DNA of 64,000 bases, from contig OX421963.1 of assembly GCA_949128115.1 (NCBI GenBank), forward strand, positions 59,763,306 to 59,827,305, given 5' to 3'. Position 1 is the first letter of the stretch, and the number at the start of each line of letters is the position of its first letter. The position numbers and the translations under genes are program-made. The stretch comes from Anaspis maculata. Its lineage: Eukaryota > Arthropoda > Insecta > Coleoptera > Scraptiidae. The notes beneath the pieces were generated by a model, which worked only from the letters and a program-made list of their open reading frames with translations, was not told the origin of the DNA and searched no databases. Shown here one piece after another: positions 1 through 10,110 of this stretch.

Positions 1-473
1 AATTTCCTTCAATTTGATGTATTACAAAGTGGGTATTGACATTTTAAATTTTTGAGGTCAGGTGGGGGGAGCGAAGGGGTAAATTTGGGTGGCACTTTTT
101 TTATAGAAAATTTTCTCTTTCGATGCTGTGCAGGATGACGTTAACTGTATTGGAGGGAAATGGAGGTCAAGAATATTAACTTGGACACTCAGAGAATTTT
201 AGGAAAAACAGGGGGTGGGGTTGAAAAATTTCTAAATATTTTTTTTAGAAAGAGAATTCAATTCTCTTTAATTTGATGTATCGCAAGGTAGGTGGTGTCA
301 TTTAAAATTTCAAAGTTAGGGTGAGTGGGGGCGAGGGGGCTTAAGATATAAATTCTCCAATGTATGTTTTAGATGTCCCCCTCGATATAAAAATCGACCT
401 GTTTTTGCTCAAAGACATTTGCACTAGGAATCGGGAGATATTGCAGGTGGATAGTTTTCAAATGATCACCCGG
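1..473. repeat. Foldback family A, truncated copy at the window edge
   Basis: The sequence ending near position 472 with CACCCGGTATACG is the reverse complement of the terminus seen at 58146 (ACCGGGTGATCATTTG). The internal G-rich/C-rich motifs and the 'tcgatataaaaatcgacctg' segment recur at 8848-9905, 36844-39168 and 58146-61960. Only one arm lies in the window. No coding capacity is visible. Confidence 0.8.
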
Positions 474-579
474 TATACGTGATAAAGACGGTCGCCCCTT
501 CAATTGTCGGTAAATTTTAAAACATCTTTGGGACGTCTCTTGAATTCATGTACATGCTTATGAAATCGATGGTGCTAGA

Positions 580-3533
580 TCATACCGTTACAAAAGCGGA
601 CATTGCTGTATCCGTGCCCCCTTTGTCTCCCAGGTCAGATTTACAGAGCACTTCGTGGATCTGGACAGCCTCTGCTAGTCGGCGCTTCAAGAAATTCCAT
701 GTTGCTTCGTGCTCTAATGACTTGTCTTGAATTAGGTACAATTCAGTAGCTTTATAAACTCCCGCAACCCCTAACCGCCTGGCATACCAGTTGAACTACA
801 AAAATCAAATATATTAATTGCAAAAGTGACCTGCCAGCATCATCCTGTAAACGTGTGAACTTCGAGTTTACAGATGATCAAACCTTATCAATACTAACAT
901 CAACAGAGCGATCTCCAGCATAGTGACAAATGTCATCTACCGCTGTTAGCAGAGTGGCCAAAGCATTTGGTACGTTTGGAGGAAGTGTCATGATGGCTAT
1001 AGCTTGAGGCCAGCGACTCAAGTAAGGAATAATCATTTCAAGCCTTTTCCGTACGGCGATTTCTACGAATTCTCCAGGAGGTAAAGGATTCTGCTTTTGC
1101 CCCTTTTCCAACTGGAAACAATTTTATTAATAGCTGAATAGAAGTTTGATGTGACTAATCCTTACCTCTTTCAAAATATCTACCAACTTTAGGTTGGAAC
1201 TACGTTGAAAATAATGGACTAAATCTGAACCACCTCTAGCGAACAAGCCGTGAGTGACGCCGGGGTATCCGACGGACTTGGCACCGGCAGTCAAAGCCTG
1301 CTTTGACCATCCCAGTTCCACTACATAGGGCAATGATGCTTCTAGTATTTTGTCTCTTATGTCATCTTCGTAAGTTTCTTGCGTTCCCGAGTTGGTGGTG
1401 TTGGTCGAATTTTGTCTAAATGTGGTCCAAGCAGCGAAAGTATCTATACAAACCATACAAAAAGTTACAGTAGGTAACTAGGTATAAATAGGTACACTAG
1501 GTATAAGATGTTTGAATTTTATTTGCATGTTTTTTCATTTCCGAGTTACAATAATTGTGTTGAATTACAAGACGTTTTATGTATTCAAGATTGCGTTTGA
1601 AGATCTCCAGAGATCAACGCTAGGTGGTGGACTGGGACGAGAACTCCTCCTGACCGATAGGCATTCGATGAATCGATTCATTAGACTATCAATCATGTCC
1701 AAAGTTGTCAGCGACATGTTCAGTATTTGTATCTTCTCACTCGACGGAATGGTTTCTAAAGGCTTTCCAGAAACTTCCACGCTCATTTCGATGTCATCTT
1801 TGTTCTCGCTTTCGTTTTCGGGCTTCTTCTCTGTTTCATCATTGATCTCTTTGACTTTCAGTTTGTAGTGAGGCCTCGCCATGTTAATCCCGAGCCTCAA
1901 ATCATTGATGAAGTTTTCTTCGATGCGATCCCAGTAAAAGTCGATGAGCGTTGCTCCGTTTTTATCAGCGATGCAAATGAAACGCAGCAAATTTAATATC
2001 GAGATGATCTCCTCAGAAGCGTCGACGAGATCAGTTTTTTCCTTTTCTTTCAGTTTAGCGAAATGATCGATGAGATCAAAGAGCTTAGTGCCGCAGTAGC
2101 TCTTTGACAAATCTCCACGCATCAGTTCACATCTCAACATTTCTTTGAATTGTGTTATGATGAACCCTCTCAGGTTGCTTTCGGTACGCGTCTTCATCAA
2201 GTTCTTGATCAGCAAATATCGACCAACATGGTCAAAAGCCCACATATATTTTTTGAAGATTTCCAAACAGTCCGTGCGAATGTGTCTCACTTCATTGAAA
2301 ATTAAATTGTAGCACAGAGCATTGCTGAATCCGCAGTGGTCTTCAGAATCCAGCAATAAATAGTCCAAACTGCCCACATTTACGCTCTTAAAAAGCGCTA
2401 AAGCCAGCTGTATCCCCTTTTCAGTAGAAAATTGATTTTCTTGTGTTAGAAGCTTGATGATGAATTTCAACGAATGCTGCAACACAAAGACAGGATTGTA
2501 CACCTGTGGTATTGATTTCACGAACACTTCTTCAGTCAAAAGGAAATTATAAAAAACGCCCAAAGATAAATCATCAGGTTTGACAAGTTCTGAACTCTCT
2601 TTACCATCCACCATATCCAAGTAAATGAATGGATCACAACGTATCTTGCACACTTGCTCTACAAGAGACTCTGCAATTCTCCGCGATGCAGGTTTCGTTT
2701 CTTTGTAAACATCCATCGGTAAATGCGCCATTGGTACTCCTAAAAGTTGTATCAAAAACTTGCAAACAACATTCCTGCGTTCTTCTAAATTCTTCTGTAT
2801 GTTTGACAATTCGTCTACAAAAAATACAGCGAAATCCAGCAGTTCGCTATACAAATTATTGATACGGATGATATCTTCATCGCTGTCAAGCAGAAGTTTT
2901 TCTTCGTCAGTGCAACAGGAAAACTCGTAAGTTGGTTTCAGCTCGTGGACAAATTTGAGCATGGCATTGAAACACCACTCGAGCGACAACAAACGTTTGT
3001 CGGGAACTCTCAGCAAAACTTTACGCAAAGGTCTCAGCAACATCACAAACTTGGTATCATCACTGGCAGTCTCAATTTCCTCGATGAACTGCAAGAGAAC
3101 ATCTTCGGGCTTTGACTTCTCCACGACGATTTCCAGCAGTTTTGCGCAACATTTGAATACTTCGACGTTGTTCTTTTCGGATTTCTCAGTCAAGTGTTCA
3201 GCGATCACCGGTACCAAGTCCCAGGCATTGTCTTTGACTTCCTCACTGAACTTGTTGTCACCGAAGAGGTTCAGAGCGTTGACTGTGTTGCCGGATTCCA
3301 GCAGAGCCCGCAATCCCTTCGCAAAGTTTGATTCGGCGTCCGTACTCATTTTTAACGTTTTGAAACGCCGCGAATGTGATTATTTATAACATTTTGTGGA
3401 AAATTACAAATGTCATTCTGAAGGATAAAGTAAGGTTATGACGTGAAATCGGAAAAATTATTTGGGTTTGGTTTGCCGATTACTTACATCGGATATTTGC
3501 ACGAACTGAAGTAAACACAGCCAGACGGGACAT
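580..3533 (-). CDS. COQ9: Ubiquinone biosynthesis protein COQ9, mitochondrial (4 exons)
   Basis: COQ9 is a lipid-binding mitochondrial matrix protein that supports the COQ7 hydroxylation step of ubiquinone synthesis. Coding exons on the minus strand are 3533-3488, 1443-1166, 1111-884 and 795-580; all junctions are GT-AG and the reading frame is kept (46, 278, 228 and 216 nt; 255 residues plus stop). Exon 1 gives MSRLAVFTSVRANIR, basic and free of acidic residues as a mitochondrial targeting peptide should be, and it ends at a perfect GTAAGT donor. Family hallmarks follow: GWSKQALTAGAKSVGYPG, KRLEMIIPYLSRWP, TAVDDICHYAGDRS and FNWYARRLGVAGVYKATEL. The mature part matches the family length. Glomulin lies entirely within intron 1 (1444-3487). 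Exons 2 to 4 are certain from homology; exon 1 is inferred from frame, donor and targeting character, because an in-frame ATG just upstream of exon 2 would give a protein with no targeting peptide. Confidence 0.92.
1518..1523 (-). terminator. Poly(A) signal of glomulin
   Basis: AATAAA on the minus strand, 54 bp past the glomulin stop and upstream of the COQ9 exon 2 acceptor. Because it lies in COQ9 intron 1, COQ9 transcripts must read through it. Confidence 0.65.
1577..3349 (-). CDS. GLMN: Glomulin (SCF/RBX1 regulator), single-exon, nested in COQ9 intron 1
   Basis: An open frame of 590 residues with no intron, close to the length of vertebrate glomulin (594). Glomulin is an all-helical HEAT-like cytosolic protein that binds the RING domain of RBX1 and restrains cullin-RING ubiquitin ligases. 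The C-terminal half shows the strongest resemblance: RGFIITQFKEML, then ILNLLRFICIADKNG, then a stretch ending LRLGINMARPHYKLKVKE, followed by an acidic linker and a helix with LTTLDMIDSLMNRFIE. The start is the ATG at 3349-3347; the stop is TAA at 1579-1577, with AATAAA 54 bp downstream. The gene lies on the same strand as COQ9, 138 bp inside the donor of intron 1 and with its poly(A) signal 75 bp before COQ9 exon 2. Its promoter must be in that 138 bp unless it shares the COQ9 start and is produced by alternative processing. Lack of introns in a nested gene suggests a retroposed origin, but this is inference. Confidence 0.92.
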   Translation of the reverse strand: MSTDAESNFAKGLRALLESGNTVNALNLFGDNKFSEEVKDNAWDLVPVIAEHLTEKSEKNNVEVFKCCAKLLEIVVEKSKPEDVLLQFIEEIETASDDTKFVMLLRPLRKVLLRVPDKRLLSLEWCFNAMLKFVHELKPTYEFSCCTDEEKLLLDSDEDIIRINNLYSELLDFAVFFVDELSNIQKNLEERRNVVCKFLIQLLGVPMAHLPMDVYKETKPASRRIAESLVEQVCKIRCDPFIYLDMVDGKESSELVKPDDLSLGVFYNFLLTEEVFVKSIPQVYNPVFVLQHSLKFIIKLLTQENQFSTEKGIQLALALFKSVNVGSLDYLLLDSEDHCGFSNALCYNLIFNEVRHIRTDCLEIFKKYMWAFDHVGRYLLIKNLMKTRTESNLRGFIITQFKEMLRCELMRGDLSKSYCGTKLFDLIDHFAKLKEKEKTDLVDASEEIISILNLLRFICIADKNGATLIDFYWDRIEENFINDLRLGINMARPHYKLKVKEINDETEKKPENESENKDDIEMSVEVSGKPLETIPSSEKIQILNMSLTTLDMIDSLMNRFIECLSVRRSSRPSPPPSVDLWRSSNAILNT

Positions 3534-3718
3534 TCTGCAGCAACTGCTTTGGCAACTGCAAGGGGGTTCCTTAAATCATGTGGAAATTTCTACTACAATC
3601 GAAGCATTGGTGTATTTCGTGCTGAAACGTTGATCGAACTGTAAACTGTAATCACCAAAAATGTCACATTTTGGCGCCAAGCTCAAAATCTTTTGCGTTT
3701 TAATCTTTGCCATTAATC

Positions 3719-4622
3719 CCATGGACAGGGAGCTGGTGCCTCAAAACTTACGCCATAAAGGTACATGATTTTAACCCTGTAGGTCTAATGTGCGTTGATA
3801 AGGTTGTTAAAAATTTCTTTGTCTACATGTCAGACCGGGGGCTTTAGGCTGCTATAGGCTTGTCAATTTTCGAAAAATGTCAAAAATTCATGTCATAAGG
3901 TATGTACAACATGAATGAAACCAATGGGCTTTTGTGTGGGAACATCCCCTTAATCAAAAATCGGGTCATAAGACAAAATTTTTGGGGGCTCTCGGTCCAT
4001 AAGACAAGTTTGAAATTTTCAAAAAAGACCAAAATTTACCTTCTTCAGGAGACTTCTTCTTTGGCATAATTTTAGGAATGAAAAACGATTCTCACATGAT
4101 TTTTCACGCAGGTTTCGAATCTGTCCACAAAAATTTTAAATGGTGGGTAGGTACATCGCTTACGCTTACAACATCGAAATTTTTTTCTCAAATCGTACAC
4201 CCTGTATTTTAACATAGAAATCGATTCCGTTTTTCATCCTTTATTACAAGTATATATCACACTTGGTGGGTTAGTCAACAAAACGCCTGTGAAAAAATTG
4301 GTAAATTTTGGTCCTTTTTTGAAAATTTCAAACTTATTGTCATATGGACCGAAAGCCCCCAAAAATTTTGTCTTACGACCAGATTTTCGATCAAGGAAAT
4401 GTTTCCCACACAAAATCCAGTTGGTTTCATTCATGTACCTTATGACGTGAATTTTTGGCAATTTTTTTGAAAATTGACAGGCTCATATACCAGCCTTTGG
4501 CCCCCGGTCTGACATGTAAGACAAAGCAATTTTCAACCACCTTATCAAAGCACATTGGACCTACAGGGTTAAAATCATGTACCTTATGACGTAAGTTTTG
4601 AGGCACCAGCTCCCTGTCCACC
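3719..4622. repeat. Foldback element, ~0.9 kb, arms ~330 bp
   Basis: The left arm (about 3719-4050, from ATGGACAGGGAGCTGGTG) returns as its reverse complement at about 4290-4622 (ending CACCAGCTCCCTGTCCA). The arms carry scattered mismatches, and the unpaired centre is about 240 bp. The reading frames seen in the arms are mirror copies of each other without recognisable domains. It starts about 185 bp upstream of the COQ9 start codon, so the COQ9 promoter is confined to a short interval. Confidence 0.9.
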
Positions 4623-4633
4623 CCATATACCGT

Positions 4634-5648
4634 TCAGAGCTGGGCAAAATACTTTTGGAAAGTACAGAAGGTGGTCCATCCTAGCGTAATTGCGATTTAG
4701 CGAAGTGCGATTTTTTTGAGTTTTTAATTTTTAGTTCGTAGCACTGCCACACAATTGAAAAACAAAAATATAGGCATAAGACAGTTGAAAAAGTTGAACA
4801 TGAAAATGCAAAAAAATATAGGTGTTCCATTTAAAAAAAACTGACGTTTCGTCAACTCCGTCAAAATGGGACACCTGTATCCTGTATAGCTAAAAATAAT
4901 TTTAGGTTATAGGTCTCATCAAACCATATAACTTTTCTCTTACATATTTTCCTCTATCTTGAACGGTAAGACCGCTATGGGATAATTACGCTAGAATGGA
5001 CCACCCCTGTATTCAAATAACAAATACTCACACGTGTTTTATTTGCACTGTGAAGAAATCTCCCTGTACAAAAAAAAAGGAACAAAATCAAAACAAATTT
5101 GACCAGTGGGGTCAAGATAAGGGGTTAGGTTGAATTGCTAGAAAAAAGTCTACGTTCCGGTCGTATTTTTGTTTGCACATTAAAATAGTAGGTATATCTC
5201 TTTATTTACTTTCATTTACACTAGGTAGGTATATACCTGATGCCTACTTTATAACTTTCTGATCTCATTTCTGACAAAACAAGAAAAAATAAAAACCGCA
5301 TCATGGGCACGTTCCTGGTTTTCTCACTTTTACTCGTGAACGGTCCATCCGGTGCAAAATGATTGAGAAATTTAATGTTTTTTTCTTTATTTGATCATTT
5401 TTGTTTGAATTTGAATCGAGAATATGTTGAGAATAATTTTGATTGGAACTTCTTTATGAAAAACTGGAAAATATTCTTAAAACTAAGTAATTCTCACTTG
5501 ATGCAGGTGATTAAAGTGAATCTCGCGTTTTTCCGACTTTAAATTAGATTTCAGATACATGTATCTGAGTATCGCGGTATCGGAAAAGTCAGTATCTGAG
5601 TGTCGGTATATCGGTAGGTATCTGAAATCCTGGTATCGGCCCAGCTCT
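4634..5648. repeat. Putative TIR element with AGAGCTGGGC ends
   Basis: AGAGCTGGGC near 4636 is mirrored by GCCCAGCTCT ending near 5648, flanking about 1 kb of AT-rich, non-coding DNA that contains another palindromic MITE (4670-5005). The short TIR and the lack of an obvious target duplication keep this tentative. Confidence 0.4.
4670..5005. repeat. MITE with 22-bp terminal inverted repeats
   Basis: The left end GGTGGTCCATCCTAGCGTAA matches the reverse complement of the right end (TTACGCTAGAATGGACCACC) with one mismatch. Length is 336 bp. The interior is AT-rich and non-coding. Confidence 0.7.
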
Positions 5649-6671
5649 AAAAATAAGTGCCATCCTTTCCACCCCAGATTCAGTTTTTCAAAATATGAAG
5701 ATTGTGCTATTTTTATTTTTTAAAAGTGCTCCTGAAAAAAGTTACAGGCCTTCAAAGTTCAATTTTTTAATTTGTTTTCAATTCATAACTTTTATACGGT
5801 TGAGCCGATTTTGCCCAAATTTCAACCAGGGTGTGCTGAAATACGTCTCTATTGAACAATGATGGCGTATTCAAACAAATATGCCCAGTGGCGTAGATAG
5901 TGGGGGTTAGCCCCCTTCCTCCCCCCACTTTCTACGCCCCTGAAGATTTTCCAAAACTGGTCGTTACATTTCTAGATTCCTAAATCAGTTTGCAAAAAAA
6001 GTTACTCTTAAAAAATTTTGACTAAGGGGCTTCATTTTCAAGATATTTGGGTTTGAAACTTTGAAAAACATCCCAGAATCGCCACTTTCCAGGGCCCAAA
6101 TTGTTTTTTATAAAATTAAAATGCAATAGAGCTCATATGACTCCTCAACTGAAATAAGTTTTCCAAGTGTTTCAAGTTGATAAACCACCATTTTTGCTGA
6201 GAAACATGGGAGTTTTTCAGGAAAAAACAATTTGGGCCCTGGAAAGTGGCGATTCCGAGAATTTTCAAACCAAAAAATTTCGAGAATAAAGCCTCTTAAT
6301 CAAAATTTTGCAAGAGTAACTTTTTTTTGCAAACTGAACAAGGAATCTAGAAATGTAATCAGTTTTGAAAAATATTCGGGTAGGAAGTGGTGGTGGGGGG
6401 GAAAGGGGGCCACCCTCCACTATCTACGCCACTGGGCATTTTTGTTTGAATACGCCATCATTGTTCAATAGAGACGTATTTCAGCACACCCTGGTTGAAA
6501 TTTGGGCAAAACCGGCCCAACCGTATAAAAATTATGAATGAAAAACAAATTAAAAAATTGAACTTTGAAGGCCTGTAACTTTTTTCAGGAGCACTTTTAA
6601 AAAATAAAAAATAGCACAATCTTCATATTTTGAAAATCTGAATCTAGGGTGGAAAGGATGGCACTTATTTT
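5649..6671. repeat. Foldback element, ~1.0 kb, arms ~285 bp
   Basis: The left arm begins AAAATAAGTGCCATCC and the right arm ends GGATGGCACTTATTTT. The pairing continues inward through GTGTGCTGAAATACGTCTCT and CCAGTGGCGTAGATAGTGG to about 5935 and 6385, and weaker pairing extends further toward the centre. No coding sequence is recognisable. Confidence 0.9.
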
Positions 6672-7053
6672 CGAAACACCCTGTGTGTACGTACGTCATA
6701 TAATCCCAGCAAAAAAAATTTGCAAGAGTCACTTTGACGTAGACTTGGCACATCCCACGCACAACTGCAAGCAGCCAAAAAAGAAACCTATGCAGGTGTC
6801 CCAGTACTCGCGTTTCACTTTGTAGGTATAGTACTTGCCTAAATTGAAATATAGCACATACTACAAATCAGGTAGAAAAATTGAATTGTTCTACCCATTT
6901 TACCTACTGAAAGTCTCTTTACATAACGGAAATAAAAAGGGTCCAGTGCCAGACTTCAACAGGTATCAAGGTGGGGCGCGAGTCCTCCCTATTTATGACT
7001 AATTCAATAAAATAAAATTAAACTCGATCAGTCGATTATTTTAGCAAAGTCAT
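6672..7053. other. Spacer before RPL28, nothing recognised
   Basis: AT-rich sequence between a foldback and the 3' end of RPL28. I see no gene, repeat or RNA here. Confidence 0.4.
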
Positions 7054-7059
7054 TTTATT
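7054..7059 (-). terminator. Poly(A) signal of RPL28
   Basis: AATAAA on the minus strand, 10 bp beyond the RPL28 stop codon. Confidence 0.6.
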
Positions 7060-7068
7060 AAATACAAA

Positions 7069-7757
7069 TTATGACTCAGTTTTCTTGGGCTTTGCTGGAG
7101 CCTTCTTTGCTGGAACCGGCTTCTGCGATTTGATCACAGCACTCGCCCTCCTCAAAGCAGCCTTGGTCAAGTCTGTGCGATACTTATTGGCCTGCAACAG
7201 CTTCCTCAACTTAGCCAAAGACCTCCTGGGTCCAGATTTCATGTTAGCCTTCACGATCTGTTGCCTTGGTTTATTCTGCAACTCACAAAGTCGATAAAAA
7301 CTCTACCTCATGGTGGTGTTAGTCATACTTGTTTGTTTGCCTTCTTATAGACGACAGTGAAGCCCTGTTTCTTGGGTCCATCGACAATGTCAACGGTCTT
7401 CTTATGAACCAGTCCATTGTACCTGTACGAGCTCAAGTTCGTCAGGTTATTGGGCTCCTAGAACATAAATGATCGCTCTTGTTAACTTCTAGCTAGAGAT
7501 AGTATTTGAGGTTATGAATAGTTCAAAACAAAATTAACTCAGATATAATAAGTATCGTCACAGCTTTCAGCGATCTTGGTGGTAAATATCATCATTATAA
7601 GTAATAACTTTGTAGTCACATTATATTACAACAGGTAATTTATAAGTGAGATTGAAAGGTTTACACTTACAGCACTGAAGGGCTTGCTGATGTTACGCTT
7701 CTTCCTCAAGAAGGCGTTATTGTTACGGATGATGCTCCAAACTAAATGGGACGACAT
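7069..7757 (-). CDS. RPL28: 60S ribosomal protein L28 (eL28), 3 coding exons
   Basis: Component of the large ribosomal subunit of eukaryotes. Coding exons on the minus strand are 7757-7671, 7457-7329 and 7275-7069 (29 + 43 + 68 = 140 residues; human eL28 has 137). All introns are phase 0 with GT-AG ends. Family features in order: [40 protein letters not shown], then [20 protein letters not shown] and a lysine/proline/alanine-rich basic tail. A further non-coding exon is proposed at 7996-8026, joined across an intron (7764-7995) whose acceptor lies 6 bp before the ATG. The 213-bp intron 2 holds a C/D-box snoRNA, a common arrangement for animal ribosomal protein genes. The final intron is only 53 bp. 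Confidence 0.96.
7535..7600 (-). ncRNA. Intronic C/D-box snoRNA candidate with 28S rRNA guide
   Basis: Within RPL28 intron 2, minus strand, in order: C box ATGATGA (7595-7589), guide ATTTACCACCAAGATCG, D' box CTGA (7570-7567), C' box TGACGA (7560-7555), and D box CTGA (7542-7539). The guide is complementary to GATCTTGGTGGTA, which I know as a strongly conserved segment of eukaryotic 28S rRNA. By the rule of the fifth nucleotide upstream of D', the modified base would be the C of GATC. The terminal stem is weak by eye. The combination of box order, spacing, host gene and a 13-nt rRNA match is strong. Confidence 0.8.
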
Positions 7758-7995
7758 TTCGGTCTGAAAAATACAAAAAACTGTTTAAGAGATCTCCATT
7801 GACCATTCATTACTTATCAATGCCACGGGCGATCCTCGGAACACGTGTAAATTTTGCACCGCTCAAAATGGTTGTTTCAACACAGAAATTCTTACAGATG
7901 CAATTAAAAACCGTGATTGTATTGATAACTGAATTTATCAAGTAATTTTGAAGTAAATATCGAAGCAGATTTTGGTAAAACACGCTCGGACTCAC

Positions 7996-8026
7996 CTGCA
8001 CGGCCACAACTCTTGTACAGAAAAGG
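7996..8026 (-). promoter_or_regulatory. RPL28: Non-coding first exon of RPL28 with TOP-like start
   Basis: On the minus strand, CCTTTTCTGTACAAGAG leads to GGCCGTGCAG followed by a good GTGAGT donor (7995-7990). A C followed by a pyrimidine tract at the cap site is the terminal oligopyrimidine (TOP) motif, which places ribosomal protein mRNAs under growth-dependent translational control. The exact start (about 8026) is inferred. Confidence 0.6.
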
Positions 8027-8133
8027 AAATGGCTTACTTGACAGATCTACAAGCGTTCAATGCCGATAAGATCTTGCCCTGTAATAACGAACGCCACCTG
8101 TTGGCAATAAGCCAAGCCGCTTCGCACATGATA

Positions 8134-8327
8134 AAGGTGCGTTCAGTCAGCTTATTTAAGGTGCGTTCAGTCAGCTTATTTAGCCGCAAGTTTTAATTTT
8201 AGCCGTAAGCGCTGCATCACTTATTGGCTGTTCTGAGGAGGCTGGTTCATAAGAGCCAATGGTCGTCGCTGCGCTTGCGACTAAAATTAAAACTTGTGGC
8301 TAAATAAGCTGACTGAACGCACCTTAA
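8134..8327. repeat. Palindromic MITE with duplicated end
   Basis: The right end (TAAGCTGACTGAACGCACCTT) is the reverse complement of AAGGTGCGTTCAGTCAGCTTA, which appears twice in tandem at the left end (8134-8182). Inner arms pair as well (GCAAGTTTTAATTTTAGCCG with its mirror near 8275-8300). It lies about 110 bp upstream of the RPL28 first exon. Confidence 0.85.
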
Positions 8328-8367
8328 GGGCGTTCAACGGTTTTAAGGTCCGTTCAGACTTCAGAGG

Positions 8368-8412
8368 GTGCTTTCCACCTAGACAGTACAAATATCACCA
8401 GACGGAACATGA
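8368..8412 (+). repeat. Partial copy of the GGTGCTTTCCACCTAG MITE
   Basis: GGTGCTTTCCACCTAGACAG and the following segment up to GACGGAACATG match the left ends of the copies at 11888 and 12505. The copy then breaks off. The 400 bp that follow (8413-8847) hold nothing I recognise. Confidence 0.7.
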
Positions 8413-8847
8413 AATTTTAAAGGGCTGGATAACTCGATCGCAGCGATCACATCTGTCGAAAGCAAGGCATGATGGAGGGAGAGAACCTAGGGCGCAGTCA
8501 CGACTGGCGCAGTACAGTAGCGTAACTAGCCTATTTGAACAGGCAGGTATCGTATACCTACCTACAGACCAAGAAAGCGCCGCAAATGAACATTTTTCGA
8601 GAAAATGAGCATATATTCAATTATGTTCGTGTGAATTGTACAGGTTGAAAAGGCGCTGTTGTGGTCAAATATTTGTACAGGCGGGTGCGAGTACCTGGCT
8701 GACCGCCCCCTAGTTGCGCTACTGCTCACCTGTCAGCTTGTCGCTAAAAGTCCCCAGAAAATCCCCTAACATAACATTAGTAATCAAGAAGACTACTGTG
8801 CTCATTTCCGCTAATCTTGATATTATCAATATTATCTTGATTACGAA

Positions 8848-9905
8848 AACAGAACAGAGGGGCTTTCGGGCATTTCACATCATTTTTTGGAAAAAAGCTC
8901 GGACAGGTCGATTTTTATATCGAGGGGGACATCTGAAACATACATTGGCAAATTTCTATCTTCAGCCCCCTCACCCCTACCCACCTCAACTTTGGAATTT
9001 CAAATGACACCATCTACTTTGCGATACATCAAATCAAAGAGAATCAAATTCTTTTTCTGAAAAAAATATTTTCAAAACTTTCAACCCCACCCCCCATCTT
9101 CCTAAATTTCTCTGACTGTCCCATTTTATATCCTCGACCCCTCAATTCTCTTCAATTTAATCAACGTCATCCTAAATAGCATCTAAGGAGAAAATTTTCG
9201 GTGGAGAAAAGTGTTACCCAAATTCACCCCTTTCCTCTCCCCCACCCCAATTTCAAAACTTAACAGACACCACCTACTTTGTGATACATCGAATGGAAGG
9301 AAATTGATTTCTCTTTCTGAAAACAATTTTTTTGAAATTTTCAACCCCTCTCCTGATAAATTGAACATTCGGAGTATTTTAGAGGGAAAGGGGGCTTTTT
9401 GAAAATTCTTAAAATATTTTATTCAGGAAGCGAATTCAATTCCCTTCGATTTGATGTATCACAAAGTAGGTAGTGTCATTTTAGATTTTGAAGTTGAGGT
9501 GGGGGAGTGAAGGGGTGAATTTGGGTGGCACTTTTTACACAGAAAATCTTCTCCCTCGATGCTGTACAGGATGACGTTGACTGAACTAAAGAGAATTAAA
9601 ATTAAGAGATCAAAAATATTACATTGGAATTTCTGACAATTTTAGGAAGAAGGGGGTGGGGTTAAAAATTATAGAAGTATTTTTTCAGAAAGAGAATTTA
9701 TTTCTCTTCAATTTAATGTATCGCAAAGTGGGTGGTGTCATTTGAAACTTCGAAGTTTGGGCGGGTGGGGGTGAGGGGGCTAAAGATAGAAATCCGCCAA
9801 TGTATGTTTCAGATGTCCCCCTCAATATAAAAATCGACCTGTTCGAGCTTTTTGAAAAAAAATGAGGTGAAATGCCTGAAAACCCCTCTGTTCTGTTTTC
9901 GTTGG
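8848..9905. repeat. Foldback family A, complete copy, ~1.05 kb
   Basis: The left arm starts ACGAAAACAGAACAGAGGGG; the right arm ends CCCCTCTGTTCTGTTTTCGT. Between them lie the family A motifs (ggtcgatttttatatcgaggg, the CACCCCCACC tracts, GTCAACGTCAT near the centre) in mirrored order. Its terminal segment differs from the copies at 1-473 and 58146, so family A has at least two kinds of ends. No coding content. Confidence 0.9.
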
Positions 9906-10110
9906 GCCACCCTGTCTTGGTCGATCGTAAGGATCGGATCGCAAGAGTTGAATGTTGGCAAACGAGCGAGCTACGATCAAAGGGAACCGCCTCTGTATGA
10001 GAAAGTCTATACCTGTGACTGTTGTTCTGGAATCTTTCATCGGTTCTCCGGCGAATAGGCGAAATTCAGTGCCATTTCTGCGCTTGCGTAACTATGCGAG
10101 GGGATTTGAG

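Noticed and set aside
3719..4621. Frames reading MDRELVPQNL and MPKIHVIRYMNETNW in foldback arms
   Set aside because: Both arms give the same peptide in opposite orientations with changes and stops; this reflects the inverted repeat, not a gene.
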